Origin: Pseudooceanicola lipolyticus
Lineage (GTDB): Bacteria; Pseudomonadota; Alphaproteobacteria; Rhodobacterales; Rhodobacteraceae
Assembly: GCF_002786325.1 (NCBI RefSeq)
Contig: NZ_PGTB01000008.1
Coordinates: 1-64,000 of the forward strand
Direction of reading: 5' to 3'
Length of the DNA: 64,000 bases
A model generated the notes under the pieces. It was not told the origin of the DNA and did no database searches. It saw only the letters and a program-made list of their open reading frames with translations. A program made the translations under genes and the position numbers. Shown here in pieces: positions 25,345 to 34,521 of the stretch (positions within the stretch are counted from its first letter, which is position 1; each line of letters opens with the position of its first letter).

Positions 25345-28300
25345 ATGAACGCTCACCCCCATTCCGTCCAACTTGCAACCGAGCCCGACGCCCCTGCCCT
25401 GCCAGAGGCTCCGGGCTTCGCCCAACACCTGATGCAGGTTGCGAAAGCCCTCGTCCCCCTGTTCGAGGCGGGCAGGTCCATCGACGCCGCCGCCCTTCGC
25501 ACTGCGATGGAGCAAGCCTTCGGTGCCAGCGACACCAGCGGCTCCTGGATCTGGAAGGATGCTTACGAAGCCGCAGAGGTCGCCCAGATCCTGATGCTTT
25601 CGCGCTACGGTGCGCTGATGCAGCGCCAGGTATCCGCGCCGCGGGCATTTCTCACCATGATCGAGCGTCTCGCCGGTCTGGCCCCCTCCCACACGCGGCG
25701 CTCTGAAGACAGTGTCCGCCTGCAACAATTCTCGACCCCTCTGCCCCTCGCGGCCATCGTTGCGCAGGCGGCGGGCTTTCGGGACGACGACCTGGTGCTC
25801 GAGCCTTCGGCCGGTACCGGCCTGCTGGCGATTTTCGCAAAGATTGCAGGCGCTCGCCTGGCGCTGAATGAGCTTGCCGAGACCCGCCGCGCCCTGCTGG
25901 GACATCTGTTCCCCGGTGCAGTCGTCTCGGATCACGATGCCGCCTCGATCGATGACCGGCTGGATCGGTCGATCACGCCCTCGGTCATCGTGATGAACCC
26001 ACCGTTTTCTGCGGCCAACCATGTCGACGGCCGGTTCCGGCAGGCCACCAGCCAACATGTCCTGTCCGCCCTAGCGCGTCTCGCGCCGGGTGGGCGGCTT
26101 GTCGTCATCACCGGCGAGAGCTTCCGCCCCTCGACGAAATCCTTTCAGTCGACGTTTCAGCGGATCGCACAAAGCGCCGATGTGGTATTTTCCGCCGCTA
26201 TCGACGGCAAGGTCTTTGCGCGGCATGGCACCACGATCGACACACGGCTGACGGTGATCGACAAGCGTGCGACTGGCGCTGATGAGATCGCATCGGTCGA
26301 AAGCGAGGCCGTCTACCATCCGATCTGCGCGACCACCGCCGACCTTCTCAACGCAGTGCTCACCCACTGCCCGCAGCGCCACAGCCCCTCGCCCTGCCCC
26401 ACCAGTACGGCCCTGTCGGCTCCGACCGCTTCGACCCGCACCAACCTGCAGGCCCTGCGCAATGCCGCGCGCAAGGAAACCCGTGCCCTCGCCGAAGAAC
26501 GCGCAAGGCACCCGTTTGACGATATCACGACGGCCCCGATCGACTACCTGCCGAAGGCTTGGAGCCAACCCGACGGCACGCTGCAGGACACGGTCTACGA
26601 GGCCTATGACCTTCAGGCGATCAGGATCGATGGCGCGGCGGAACATCCGACCGCGCTGGTGCAATCCACCGCCATGGCCTCGGTGCCGCCGCCCGTGCCG
26701 ACCTATCGTCCCATCCTGCCGAAGAACCTCGTTCAGGACGGCCTTCTTTCTGCGCCGCAGCTGGAAAGTGTCATCTATGCGGGCAACGCGCATGAGACGC
26801 ATCTCAAGGGCTGGTTCAAGCGCGGCGAGATCGAAGGCCAGTTGATGGCGGCGGCCGAGGGCGACGAAGGCGCGTTTCGCCTGCGCAAGGGCTGGTTTCT
26901 GGGTGATGGCACGGGATGCGGTAAAGGGCGACAGGTTGCCGGTATCATCCTCGATAATTGGCTCAAAGGGCGCCGACGGGCGGTCTGGGTCTCGAAGAGC
27001 GACAAGCTCATCGAAGATGCGCGTCGCGACTGGATAGCGCTCGGGGGACGCGAAAGCGATATCGTGCCGCTCTCGAAGTTCCGCCAGGGCAGCGACATCC
27101 GCCTGCCCGAGGGCATCCTCTTCGTCACCTACGCCACGCTGCGCTCGGCTGAACGTGAGGGCAAAGCCTCCCGCCTCGATCAGGTCACGTCCTGGCTCAG
27201 CGATGGGTTCGACGGGGTCATTGCTTTTGATGAAAGCCATGCCATGGCGAATGCTGCCGGAGAAAAGTCCGACCGCGGCGACAAGAAGGCGTCCCAGCAG
27301 GGCCTCGCTGGCCTCGCGCTGCAGAACGCCGCGCCCGATGCACGGGTTCTCTATGTCTCGGCGACCGGTGCCACAGTCGTCGGCAATCTTGCCTATGCTT
27401 CGCGCCTCGGTCTCTGGGGCACCGGCGATTTCCCCTTCGTGACGCGGGCCGAGTTCGTCGCCGCGATGGAGGCCGGGGGCATTGCGGCCATGGAGATGAT
27501 CTCGCGCGACCTGAAGGCGCTTGGGCTCTATCTGGCGCGGTCCCTCTCCTATGCCGGGGTCGAATACGAGATGCTGGTCCATGAGCTGAGCCCCGCTCAA
27601 GTCGCCATATACGACAGCTACGCCGATGCCTACCAGATCATCCACAACAACCTTGAGGCAGCGCTTCAGGCCTCGGGTATTTCTTCTGAGACCGGCACGC
27701 TGAACGCCCAAGCGAAATCCGCCGCGCGTTCGGCCTTCGAGAGCAACAAGCAGCGCTTCTTCAACCATCTCATCACCGCCATGAAATGTCCCTCGCTGAT
27801 CCGCGCCATCGAGGCGGACCTTGCAGCAGGGCACTCGGCCGTGATTCAGGTGGTCTCGACCAGCGAAGCGGTGATGGAACGCCGCCTTGAAGAGATCCCT
27901 TCCTCGGACTGGGACGATCTGCAGGTCGATTTCACGCCGAGGGAGAACATCATGGACTACCTGATGCACAGCTTCCCGACGCAGCTTTTTGAGCCTTACA
28001 CCGACGAGAATGGCGATCTGCGCTCGCGCCCCGCCCTCGATTGCGATGGCAACCCGATCATCTGCCGCGAGGCGGAGCGGCGGCGGGATGATCTTGTCGA
28101 GCATCTTGGGGCCCTCGCCCCGGTGCAGGGCGCGCTCGACCAGATCCTCTGGCATTTCGGAGGCGATGCAGTGGCTGAGGTCACGGGGCGCAAGCGGCGC
28201 ATCGTCAAGACGCGTGAGGGGCGGCTCAAGGTCGAGAACCGCCCCGCCTCCTCCAACCTCGGCGAAACCCAGGCCTTCATGGACGATGCAAAACGCATCC

Positions 28301-29742
28301 TGATCTTCTCCGATGCGGGTGGCACCGGGCGCAGCTACCACGCCGATCTCGGGGCCAAGAACCAGCGCCTTCGGGTGCATTACCTCCTGGAGCCCGGGTG
28401 GAAGGCCGACAATGCGATTCAGGGTCTCGGGAGGACCAACCGCACGAACCAGGCGCAGCCGCCACTCTTTCGCCCCGTCGCCACAGACGTGAAGGGCGAG
28501 AAGCGCTTTCTCTCCACCATCGCCCGCCGCCTCGACACGCTGGGTGCCATCACCAAGGGACAGCGCGAGACCGGCGGTCAGAACATGTTCCGTGCCGAGG
28601 ACAACCTTGAGAGCCCCTACGCACGCGCTGCGCTGCGCCAGTTCTTCTACAAGCTGCGTGCGGGTAAGATCGAGGCCTGCTCCTATGCGAAATTCCAGGA
28701 GATGACTGGGCTGACGCTCGATGAAGCGGATGGCACGATGAAAGAGACCCTGCCGCCGATCCAGCAGTTCCTGAATCGTTGCCTCGCGCTCCGCATCGAC
28801 ATGCAGGACGCGATCTTCGAGGCCTTCGGCGGGTTCCTCTCGGCCATCATCGAAGATGCGCGCCAGGCAGGCACGCTCGATGTCGGCCTCGAAACGCTCA
28901 AGGCCGAGAAATTCGAAATCGTCGACCGCAAGGTCATCTTCGAGCACGGGGCTACGGGCGCAACGGCAACTGCGCTGACCGTGGAGCGTACCGATCGCAA
29001 CGATCCGCTCACCCTGCCCCGGATCAAATCGATCTGCGCAAATACGGACGGCGCGACGCTGTGCTGGAACACCTCCTCCAAACGCGCGGCGCTGATGGTG
29101 AATGCGCCGGCCTTCATGGACGAGGACGGCGTGCCGATCCTGCGGGTGAAGCTTCTGCGTCCGATGGCCACAGAAATCCTCGCGCTGACCGAGTTCTCGA
29201 AGTCGCACTGGGAAGAGATCGATGATGCGATATTCGAACAGCTCTGGCAGGCCGAGGTCGAGGCAGTGCCGGAGTTCACCACCTCAAAGATTACGCTCAT
29301 CTGCGGGCTTCTCCTGCCGATCTGGGATCGGCTTCCCGCTGACAACATGCGCATCTACCGCCTTCAGACCGAGGATGGGGAGCGCGCCATCGGTCGACTG
29401 GTCAGCCAGGAGCAGCTTCTCAATGTCTTTGCACGCCTTGGTCTCGATTGCCAGATCGAGATGACGCCGCGGGAAGTGCTCGCCGCCGTGATGGAAGCCA
29501 GGACGACGCTGAACCTCCTCGGCGGCTATCAGCTGCGCCGGTCGCTGGTCATGGGGCAGCCGAGGCTTGAGCTGATAGGTGCTTCAGGCGCGGCCCTGCC
29601 CGGACTGAAGGCAATGGGCTGTTTCACGGAAGTGATCCAGTGGAAGACGCGGGTGTTCATTCCGGTCGACGGCATCGAGGTGCTGACACGGGTCCTTGCC
29701 GAGCATCCAGTTGGCGCCGGCACATCGGAGGCCGCCGCATGA
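25345..29742 (+). CDS. strawberry-notch-family protein with methylase-like N-terminus and SF2 helicase domains
   Basis: 1465-aa protein. The N-terminal part has an S-adenosylmethionine-binding-like EPSAGTG (153-159) and NPPF (218-221), the pattern of N6-adenine DNA methylases. The strawberry-notch AAA/helicase domain follows, with a Walker A-like GDGTGCGKG (520-528), DESH (629-632) and a VSATGAT motif III. The C-terminal helicase domain has FSDAGGTGRS and QGLGRTNRTNQ. Cytoplasmic. Such proteins are frequent on alphaproteobacterial plasmids and phages, without a proven role; DNA modification or anti-restriction during transfer is plausible. Start at 25345 has GGAGA upstream. The stop overlaps the Toprim gene start. 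Confidence 0.85.
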   Translation: MNAHPHSVQLATEPDAPALPEAPGFAQHLMQVAKALVPLFEAGRSIDAAALRTAMEQAFGASDTSGSWIWKDAYEAAEVAQILMLSRYGALMQRQVSAPRAFLTMIERLAGLAPSHTRRSEDSVRLQQFSTPLPLAAIVAQAAGFRDDDLVLEPSAGTGLLAIFAKIAGARLALNELAETRRALLGHLFPGAVVSDHDAASIDDRLDRSITPSVIVMNPPFSAANHVDGRFRQATSQHVLSALARLAPGGRLVVITGESFRPSTKSFQSTFQRIAQSADVVFSAAIDGKVFARHGTTIDTRLTVIDKRATGADEIASVESEAVYHPICATTADLLNAVLTHCPQRHSPSPCPTSTALSAPTASTRTNLQALRNAARKETRALAEERARHPFDDITTAPIDYLPKAWSQPDGTLQDTVYEAYDLQAIRIDGAAEHPTALVQSTAMASVPPPVPTYRPILPKNLVQDGLLSAPQLESVIYAGNAHETHLKGWFKRGEIEGQLMAAAEGDEGAFRLRKGWFLGDGTGCGKGRQVAGIILDNWLKGRRRAVWVSKSDKLIEDARRDWIALGGRESDIVPLSKFRQGSDIRLPEGILFVTYATLRSAEREGKASRLDQVTSWLSDGFDGVIAFDESHAMANAAGEKSDRGDKKASQQGLAGLALQNAAPDARVLYVSATGATVVGNLAYASRLGLWGTGDFPFVTRAEFVAAMEAGGIAAMEMISRDLKALGLYLARSLSYAGVEYEMLVHELSPAQVAIYDSYADAYQIIHNNLEAALQASGISSETGTLNAQAKSAARSAFESNKQRFFNHLITAMKCPSLIRAIEADLAAGHSAVIQVVSTSEAVMERRLEEIPSSDWDDLQVDFTPRENIMDYLMHSFPTQLFEPYTDENGDLRSRPALDCDGNPIICREAERRRDDLVEHLGALAPVQGALDQILWHFGGDAVAEVTGRKRRIVKTREGRLKVENRPASSNLGETQAFMDDAKRILIFSDAGGTGRSYHADLGAKNQRLRVHYLLEPGWKADNAIQGLGRTNRTNQAQPPLFRPVATDVKGEKRFLSTIARRLDTLGAITKGQRETGGQNMFRAEDNLESPYARAALRQFFYKLRAGKIEACSYAKFQEMTGLTLDEADGTMKETLPPIQQFLNRCLALRIDMQDAIFEAFGGFLSAIIEDARQAGTLDVGLETLKAEKFEIVDRKVIFEHGATGATATALTVERTDRNDPLTLPRIKSICANTDGATLCWNTSSKRAALMVNAPAFMDEDGVPILRVKLLRPMATEILALTEFSKSHWEEIDDAIFEQLWQAEVEAVPEFTTSKITLICGLLLPIWDRLPADNMRIYRLQTEDGERAIGRLVSQEQLLNVFARLGLDCQIEMTPREVLAAVMEARTTLNLLGGYQLRRSLVMGQPRLELIGASGAALPGLKAMGCFTEVIQWKTRVFIPVDGIEVLTRVLAEHPVGAGTSEAAA

Positions 29743-30785
29743 GCGCGCGCCACAGTATCGCGGACCTCTCGGCCGATCTGGCAGACCATGCCGAGAGTTT
29801 CTGCCGCCAGTATTTCCCCGAGGGGCGCAAGCTGGGTAATTATTGGCAGGTCGGCGACACGTCCGGTGCAAAGGGCCAGAGCCTCGCCATCCGTCTGCAG
29901 GCGCAGGTTGGTCGTAAAGCCGGGTCCTGGCAAGATTTCGCGACGGGTGAATATGGCGACCTGATCGACCTGCTGCATGAACGGCTTGGGTCTGTCACGC
30001 TCAAGGAGACCCTGAGGGAGGCTCGATCCTTCCTCGGCGAAGCCCCCTGCCCTGCCGTACCTCGAGACACCCAAAGGGCTGAGCGCCCGGATGCAGCCTC
30101 CAGCAAACGCATCGCGCGGGCGCGCAAACTTTTCGCTGCTGGCAAGCCGGTGTTTGGCACCTTGGCCGCCACCTATCTGCAGGGGCGCGGGATCACACGG
30201 CTCGGCCCGGCCCTGCGCTATCACGCGCGTGTCTTCCTGCGGCAGGGCGAGGACGACCCCGATCTGCTGGAACGGGCCCCTGCCCTACTGGCAAAGATCA
30301 CCGACAATCGCGGCCAGATCACCGGATGCGCAAGGGTTTTTCTCGACCCGTCCACCGGCGGTTTGGCCGAGATCGAGAGCCCGAAGCGGATCCTCGGACA
30401 GCTGCACGGCCATGCCATCCGCTTCTGGTCCGGCAAGGCGCGCAGCGATCTCATCGTCGGTGAAGGTCTCGAGAACACCCTCTCGGTCGGCACGGCTCTC
30501 CCCGAGTTCGATCTCGCCTCCTGTCTCACTGCCACCCATCTCGGCCTCTTCATCCCGCCGCCGAGGATCAAGCGTATCTGGATCGCGCGGGACAATGACG
30601 AAGCTGGACGCGACGCATCAATAAGATTGCTTAACCAACTGGAATCGCTTGGAATTACCTGTGGTGATCTCGTACCAAACATGGGCGATTTCAACGACGA
30701 TCTGCGGGCATTTGGCAAAGATGCGCTGCGCCGTTCTCTGCTAAAGGCCATGAAAGCACAAGGTCTGGAGATCGAGGACGGGTGA
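29739..30785 (+). CDS. Toprim-domain (primase-like) protein
   Basis: 348 aa. The N-terminal half resembles the primase zinc-region-like domain of plasmid Toprim proteins (GNYWQVGDTSGAKGQSLAI, then DLIDLLHE). The C-terminal Toprim domain has the EGLENTLS (first Glu) and WIARDNDEAGRDAS (DxD) motifs for metal binding. Likely a plasmid or mobile-element primase acting with the upstream helicase-like protein, to which it is translationally coupled (ATGA overlap). Residual doubt concerns whether it primes replication, transfer or repair. Confidence 0.8.
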   Translation: MSARHSIADLSADLADHAESFCRQYFPEGRKLGNYWQVGDTSGAKGQSLAIRLQAQVGRKAGSWQDFATGEYGDLIDLLHERLGSVTLKETLREARSFLGEAPCPAVPRDTQRAERPDAASSKRIARARKLFAAGKPVFGTLAATYLQGRGITRLGPALRYHARVFLRQGEDDPDLLERAPALLAKITDNRGQITGCARVFLDPSTGGLAEIESPKRILGQLHGHAIRFWSGKARSDLIVGEGLENTLSVGTALPEFDLASCLTATHLGLFIPPPRIKRIWIARDNDEAGRDASIRLLNQLESLGITCGDLVPNMGDFNDDLRAFGKDALRRSLLKAMKAQGLEIEDG

Positions 30786-31097
30786 CCGCCAACCTCCCCG
30801 GGGATGCCTGACCGGGCAAAGGTTTCGCCGGTTCTATCTGATCCCGTTTGGACAAGGGGAGCGATGGACCGGCGGGTCGGAGCAGAGTGCTCCTCGCCCG
30901 GGCAGCAATGCGCCCGCTACCCGGAAAATTCCCCTGCCCCACCACATGACCGTGGCGGGCCATTCCTCGCGGGAACAATTTTCCGGTCCGGGTCACATTC
31001 TCCGCTGCGCTCCGATCCTGACGGATGCGGCCCGGTCGCCGCCGGTCCTGTTATCGCCCCATCCAAATCGGGTCAGATCAAACAGAGGAACCAGACA
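30786..31097. other. long non-coding leader before the DUF2493 gene
   Basis: 312 bp without a plausible gene. It is GC-rich and contains a block (CATTCCTCGCGGGAAC at 30961, TCCGCTGCGC at 31001) that recurs in similar order before the DUF736 gene at 50.8 kb. This suggests a conserved 5' leader. Confidence 0.5.
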
Positions 31098-32009
31098 ATG
31101 CCCCATCAGACAGACATCCAAGAGGAAACCGGCGTGACCTCCGCCATCCTCGACCACCTCGCACTTCACGTCGCAACGCCCGGGCCCGGCGAGACCGATC
31201 ATCGCCCCCTGCCCCAGCCCGACGAGGTCGAACTCGCCATGGCGACGCTCTTTGACACCACCATCGGCCTCCTCACCGGAAGCCAGTTGGAAGACAATCT
31301 CGAAGAGATGCTCTGGTCCCTGACCTCGATCTTCCATCGCCGGCTCACCCATATCCAGAAGCTCCTCGATGACAACGAATTCGAGGTCCGGGAAAGTCTG
31401 GCCATCCAGGACGGCTCCGAGGTCGCCTCGGTCGAACTCGAGCGCCTCCAGATGATCGGGCTGAAGCTCTGGGACCATCGCGACGCTTTCGAGCAGATGC
31501 GCGATCTGGCCGTGGACCACTTCTCGGCCGCCACCGGTTCACCCTGGCTGCCCCGCACCGGATCCAAGGTCTCGCATCGCGGTCTCACCTCCGCCGTGGT
31601 GGACAGCCGGGCCTATCTCTCGGCCAAGCGGCGCAAGGAGACCGAGGTTCACTGCCCCGAAGGCACGCGGATCGCCTTCTCGGGCGGGGACTATCACGCC
31701 TACGACCTGATCTGGTCCGTCCTCGATGCCACCCATGCGAAATACCCAGACATGATTCTTTTACACGGCGGCACACCAAAAGGTGCCGAGATGATCGCTG
31801 CCCGCTGGGCAGATACCCGTGGTGTCACGCAGGTGGCGTTCAAACCCGACTGGAAGAGCCATGGCAAGGCTGCCCCCTTCAAGCGCAACGACAAGATGCT
31901 CGAGACCATGCCCCAGGGTCTGATCGCCACGCCCGGTTCGGGCATCACCGAGAATATCGTCGACAAGGCCCGCAAACTCGGCATCCGCATCAAGAGGATC
32001 GGGGCTTAG
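31098..32009 (+). CDS. DUF2493 (SLOG-like) domain protein
   Basis: 303 aa. The C-terminal third has the DUF2493 Rossmann-like fold: RIAFSGGDYHAYDLIWSVLD, then MILLHGGTPKGAEMIAARWA (GG..KGAE ligand-binding motif), VTQVAFKPDWKSHGKAAPFKRN and the GSGITENIVDKAR end. This is a nucleotide-binding SLOG-type domain proposed to sense or process nucleotide signals. The N-terminal two thirds are helical and not recognised. It lies between the Toprim gene and repABC. Function unknown. Confidence 0.8.
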   Translation: MPHQTDIQEETGVTSAILDHLALHVATPGPGETDHRPLPQPDEVELAMATLFDTTIGLLTGSQLEDNLEEMLWSLTSIFHRRLTHIQKLLDDNEFEVRESLAIQDGSEVASVELERLQMIGLKLWDHRDAFEQMRDLAVDHFSAATGSPWLPRTGSKVSHRGLTSAVVDSRAYLSAKRRKETEVHCPEGTRIAFSGGDYHAYDLIWSVLDATHAKYPDMILLHGGTPKGAEMIAARWADTRGVTQVAFKPDWKSHGKAAPFKRNDKMLETMPQGLIATPGSGITENIVDKARKLGIRIKRIGA

Positions 32010-32201
32010 GCCCCGGTTCACGCACCGCGCAGGAGATCCCGCACGACCACAGCCTCGGAGTAATGGAACGCTACCCTTGTGGTGGACTTGGTGCACGACG
32101 CAATATCTAGAAAGTGCTTGCACGAATCTGGCTGGTCGGGCAATAGTCTCGAAAAATAACGCGCGGTCACATAAAAAACGCGCCCACGGATCGGGGCAGA
32201 C

Positions 32202-33395
32202 ATGAGCGAAGCAGAACAGGATCTTGATATCGCCATCGGGCACTACGCGGAACTTCTCGCGTCGAACCTGCATGCTCAGCGCGCTGCGCACTTCCCACCA
32301 GATGCAAAGAAGGTGATGCGCACTTTGACCAGCGGCGAAGCTGCTGAGCTCCTTGGCGTCGACCATACCTATCTTCGGAAGCTTCATCGAGAAGGAAAGA
32401 TCGTTGACGTCGAGACGACGGCGGGAAGTCATCGCCGCTATACGCTCGACGATATCTGGGAAATCCGGCAGACGCTTGAAGGAAATGCAAAAAAGTCTGG
32501 AACTTACGTGCCTGGGCGTCGCGACGGTGACGAGCTTCAAGTCATATCAGTGGTGAACTTCAAGGGCGGCTCCGGCAAAACGACGACGTCTGCTCACCTC
32601 GCTCAGCGCTTGGCGCTAAAGGGGTACAGGGTTCTTGCGATCGATCTCGACCCCCAAGCATCTCTTTCGGCTCTTCATGGAATCCAGCCAGAACTCGACC
32701 TTATGGAGGGCGGAACCCTCTATGATGCCGTTCGCTACGACGATCCGGTTCCGATCGCCGAAGTGATCCGCAAGACTTACATCCGCGGCCTTGATCTTAT
32801 CCCGGGCAACCTTGAACTCATGGAGTTCGAGCACGAGACGCCTGCTGCTATCCAGCGAGGCGGAGCGAAGGCGTTCTTCGCGAGAGTTCATGACGCACTC
32901 GATAGTGTTGAAGCAAACTACGACGTTGTTGTGATCGACTGCCCGCCGCAGCTTGGTTTCTTGACGATGTCAGCACTTTCTGCGTCCTCGGGTGTCCTCG
33001 TGACGGTTCACCCGCAGATGCTTGACCTCATGTCGATGTCTCAATTCCTGCGAATGACTGCGGATCTCCTGGGAGTGATCAGGGATGCAGGCGCAAATCT
33101 GCGCTTCGATTGGCTGCGCTTCTTGCCAACGCGATACAAAGTCGGCGACGCGCCACAAACCGAAGTCATCGCCTTCATTCGCGGGCTGTTTGGGAGGTCG
33201 GTCCTGACCAATCACATGGTTGAATCGACCGCAATATCTGATGCCGGCTTGACCAAGCAAACGCTCTACGAAGCTGACAAAAAGGACTTCACGCGTCAGA
33301 CGTTTGATCGTGCGATCGAATCCATGAACGCAGTGAACGATGAGATCGCTGAAATCATCCAGAACACATGGGGTCGGAATGGCAAGAAAGCCTAA
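32202..33395 (+). CDS. repA: plasmid partition ATPase RepA (ParA-type)
   Basis: 397 aa. A MerR-like HTH (about 43-82, SGEAAELLGVDHTYLRKLHREG) precedes the deviant Walker A KGGSGKTT (121-128). The YDVVVIDCPPQLG motif follows. This is the RepA of RepABC plasmids, which drives segregation with RepB and represses the operon. ATG at 32202 follows GGGG. It overlaps repB by 17 bp. The 190-bp region upstream holds two TGCACGA copies (32090-32140) that might belong to its operator, though this is only a guess. Confidence 0.95.
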   Translation: MSEAEQDLDIAIGHYAELLASNLHAQRAAHFPPDAKKVMRTLTSGEAAELLGVDHTYLRKLHREGKIVDVETTAGSHRRYTLDDIWEIRQTLEGNAKKSGTYVPGRRDGDELQVISVVNFKGGSGKTTTSAHLAQRLALKGYRVLAIDLDPQASLSALHGIQPELDLMEGGTLYDAVRYDDPVPIAEVIRKTYIRGLDLIPGNLELMEFEHETPAAIQRGGAKAFFARVHDALDSVEANYDVVVIDCPPQLGFLTMSALSASSGVLVTVHPQMLDLMSMSQFLRMTADLLGVIRDAGANLRFDWLRFLPTRYKVGDAPQTEVIAFIRGLFGRSVLTNHMVESTAISDAGLTKQTLYEADKKDFTRQTFDRAIESMNAVNDEIAEIIQNTWGRNGKKA

Positions 33396-34308
33396 ACTTG
33401 GCCTGCCGCTGCAGACCCTTCGCAACGCTCCTGACGCTCTTGAAGGGCGCCGACTGCGTGGCGGTGTATTTGAGATCGATCCGGCGCAGATCCTTACCGA
33501 AGGACGGTTGGATGACAGGCTTCAGATTGAAGTTGAGGGCCTGAAGAACTCTATTTCCAAGAACGGTCAGCGTGTGCCCGTCTTGGTGCGCCCACTGGAA
33601 GGCGATCGCTACAACCTGATCTATGGCCGCAGACGCTTGGAAGCATGTCGCGAACTCGGTATCAAAGTTCGAGCCATCGTCACAGAGGTTGAGAGTGATC
33701 AAGCGCTTCGAGATCAGCTTCTCGAGAACCAAGAGCGTCGTGATCTGAGCTTTATTGAGCGTGCGCTCGTTGCGACGGCACTTCTGGACGGTGATCATTT
33801 GGAAGGGGCTGAGCGCACCAATCGAGGTGTCGCCGAAGTCCTTAACCTCCACGAAGCCGGGGTTTCACAACTCTTGAGTGTCGTTCGGACGGTCGGCGAG
33901 GAACTCATCCAGGCAATTGGTGCGGCTCCCGGGATTGGTCGCCCGAGATGGGAAGAGCTCAAAAAGGCTTTGGGTGCCTACGACGGTGATCGAGACCAAC
34001 TGCAAGCCGTAGCTCATGCAGCCAAGTCCGAAAGTTCCGGCTCGGTCGATGAGGTTTCTGAGCGTGCGTTTCTCGCAGTTCTGGCAGCCGCGAAGAGCGC
34101 AGAGAAGAAAGCAAGCCCGTCTAGAAAAGGCGTGCCTGCTTTGGCGATCCCCGGTGTCGGAGCTGCGACGGTCAAGACCAGCCGCCAAGGCAAGCAGCTT
34201 AAACTCGATCTGACTACGGATGAACCTGATTTTATCAGCTGGTTGGAGGGCAATGCCCCAAAGCTGATTACCGAGCTTCATGAGCGCTGGAAGCGTTCAG
34301 AAGACTGA
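33379..34308 (+). CDS. repB: plasmid partition protein RepB (ParB-type)
   Basis: 309 aa. The ParB domain carries GRLDDRLQIEVEGLKNSISKNGQ, YNLIYGRRRLEACRELGI and ENQERRDLSFIERALVA, followed by the HTH VAEVLNLHEAGVSQLLSVV and a C-terminal dimerisation region (KQLKLDLTTDEPDFISWLE). RepB binds parS and stimulates RepA. It lies inside the repABC operon, with repC 200 bp downstream. Candidate parS palindromes are at 35730 and 35788. Confidence 0.95.
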   Translation: MARKPKLGLPLQTLRNAPDALEGRRLRGGVFEIDPAQILTEGRLDDRLQIEVEGLKNSISKNGQRVPVLVRPLEGDRYNLIYGRRRLEACRELGIKVRAIVTEVESDQALRDQLLENQERRDLSFIERALVATALLDGDHLEGAERTNRGVAEVLNLHEAGVSQLLSVVRTVGEELIQAIGAAPGIGRPRWEELKKALGAYDGDRDQLQAVAHAAKSESSGSVDEVSERAFLAVLAAAKSAEKKASPSRKGVPALAIPGVGAATVKTSRQGKQLKLDLTTDEPDFISWLEGNAPKLITELHERWKRSED

Positions 34309-34345
34309 GGAAGAGCAACCAACAAGAAGGAGGCACGATACAGGC

Positions 34346-34384
34346 AAAAAGAAAAAGGCCCCGAGAAGCTAGCTTCACGAGACC
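34346..34384 (-). terminator. Rho-independent terminator of the repBC antisense RNA
   Basis: On the minus strand a long imperfect stem (34357-34384, arms beginning GGTCTCGTGAAGC and ending GCTTCTCGGGGCC) is followed directly by TTTTTCTTTTT (34356-34346). Confidence 0.8.
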
Positions 34385-34436
34385 TTTGTAAGGTTTCGCA
34401 CCGGGATCAGCCCGCTACAAAATCTCAGTTTTCGCA
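34346..34436 (-). ncRNA. RepABC counter-transcribed RNA (incompatibility RNA)
   Basis: Between repB and repC the minus strand has a promoter (-35 TTGCGG at 34471-34466, 17-bp spacer, -10 TACATT at 34448-34443) and, about 90 nt further, a strong terminator. This is the position and layout of the ctRNA that pairs with the repC leader and limits repC expression in RepABC plasmids. The + strand carries a CCCGC/GCGGG hairpin (34465-34489) just before repC, which probably hides its ribosome site. Exact ends are estimated. Confidence 0.75.
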
Positions 34437-34442
34437 CTTCTG

Positions 34443-34471
34443 AATGTAGCGTTCTGGCCCCTACCCCGCAA
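34443..34471 (-). promoter_or_regulatory. ctRNA promoter
   Basis: Minus-strand TTGCGG (34466-34471) and TACATT (34443-34448) with exactly 17 bp between them. Confidence 0.65.
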
Positions 34472-34521
34472 GCGCAAAGCGATTCGCGGGCCCTAGAATT
34501 TTTGTCTTCGTGAACATTTTC

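Noticed and set aside
26071..29208. 1045-codon open frame on the minus strand
   Set aside because: It lies wholly antisense to the strawberry-notch gene, whose domains are unmistakable. The frame is an effect of high GC at third positions, and its translation is low-complexity Arg/Gly/Asp-rich without motifs.
32085..32145. TGCACGA repeats upstream of repA as replication iterons
   Set aside because: Only two short imperfect copies; RepABC origins lie within repC, so an iteron origin is not supported.
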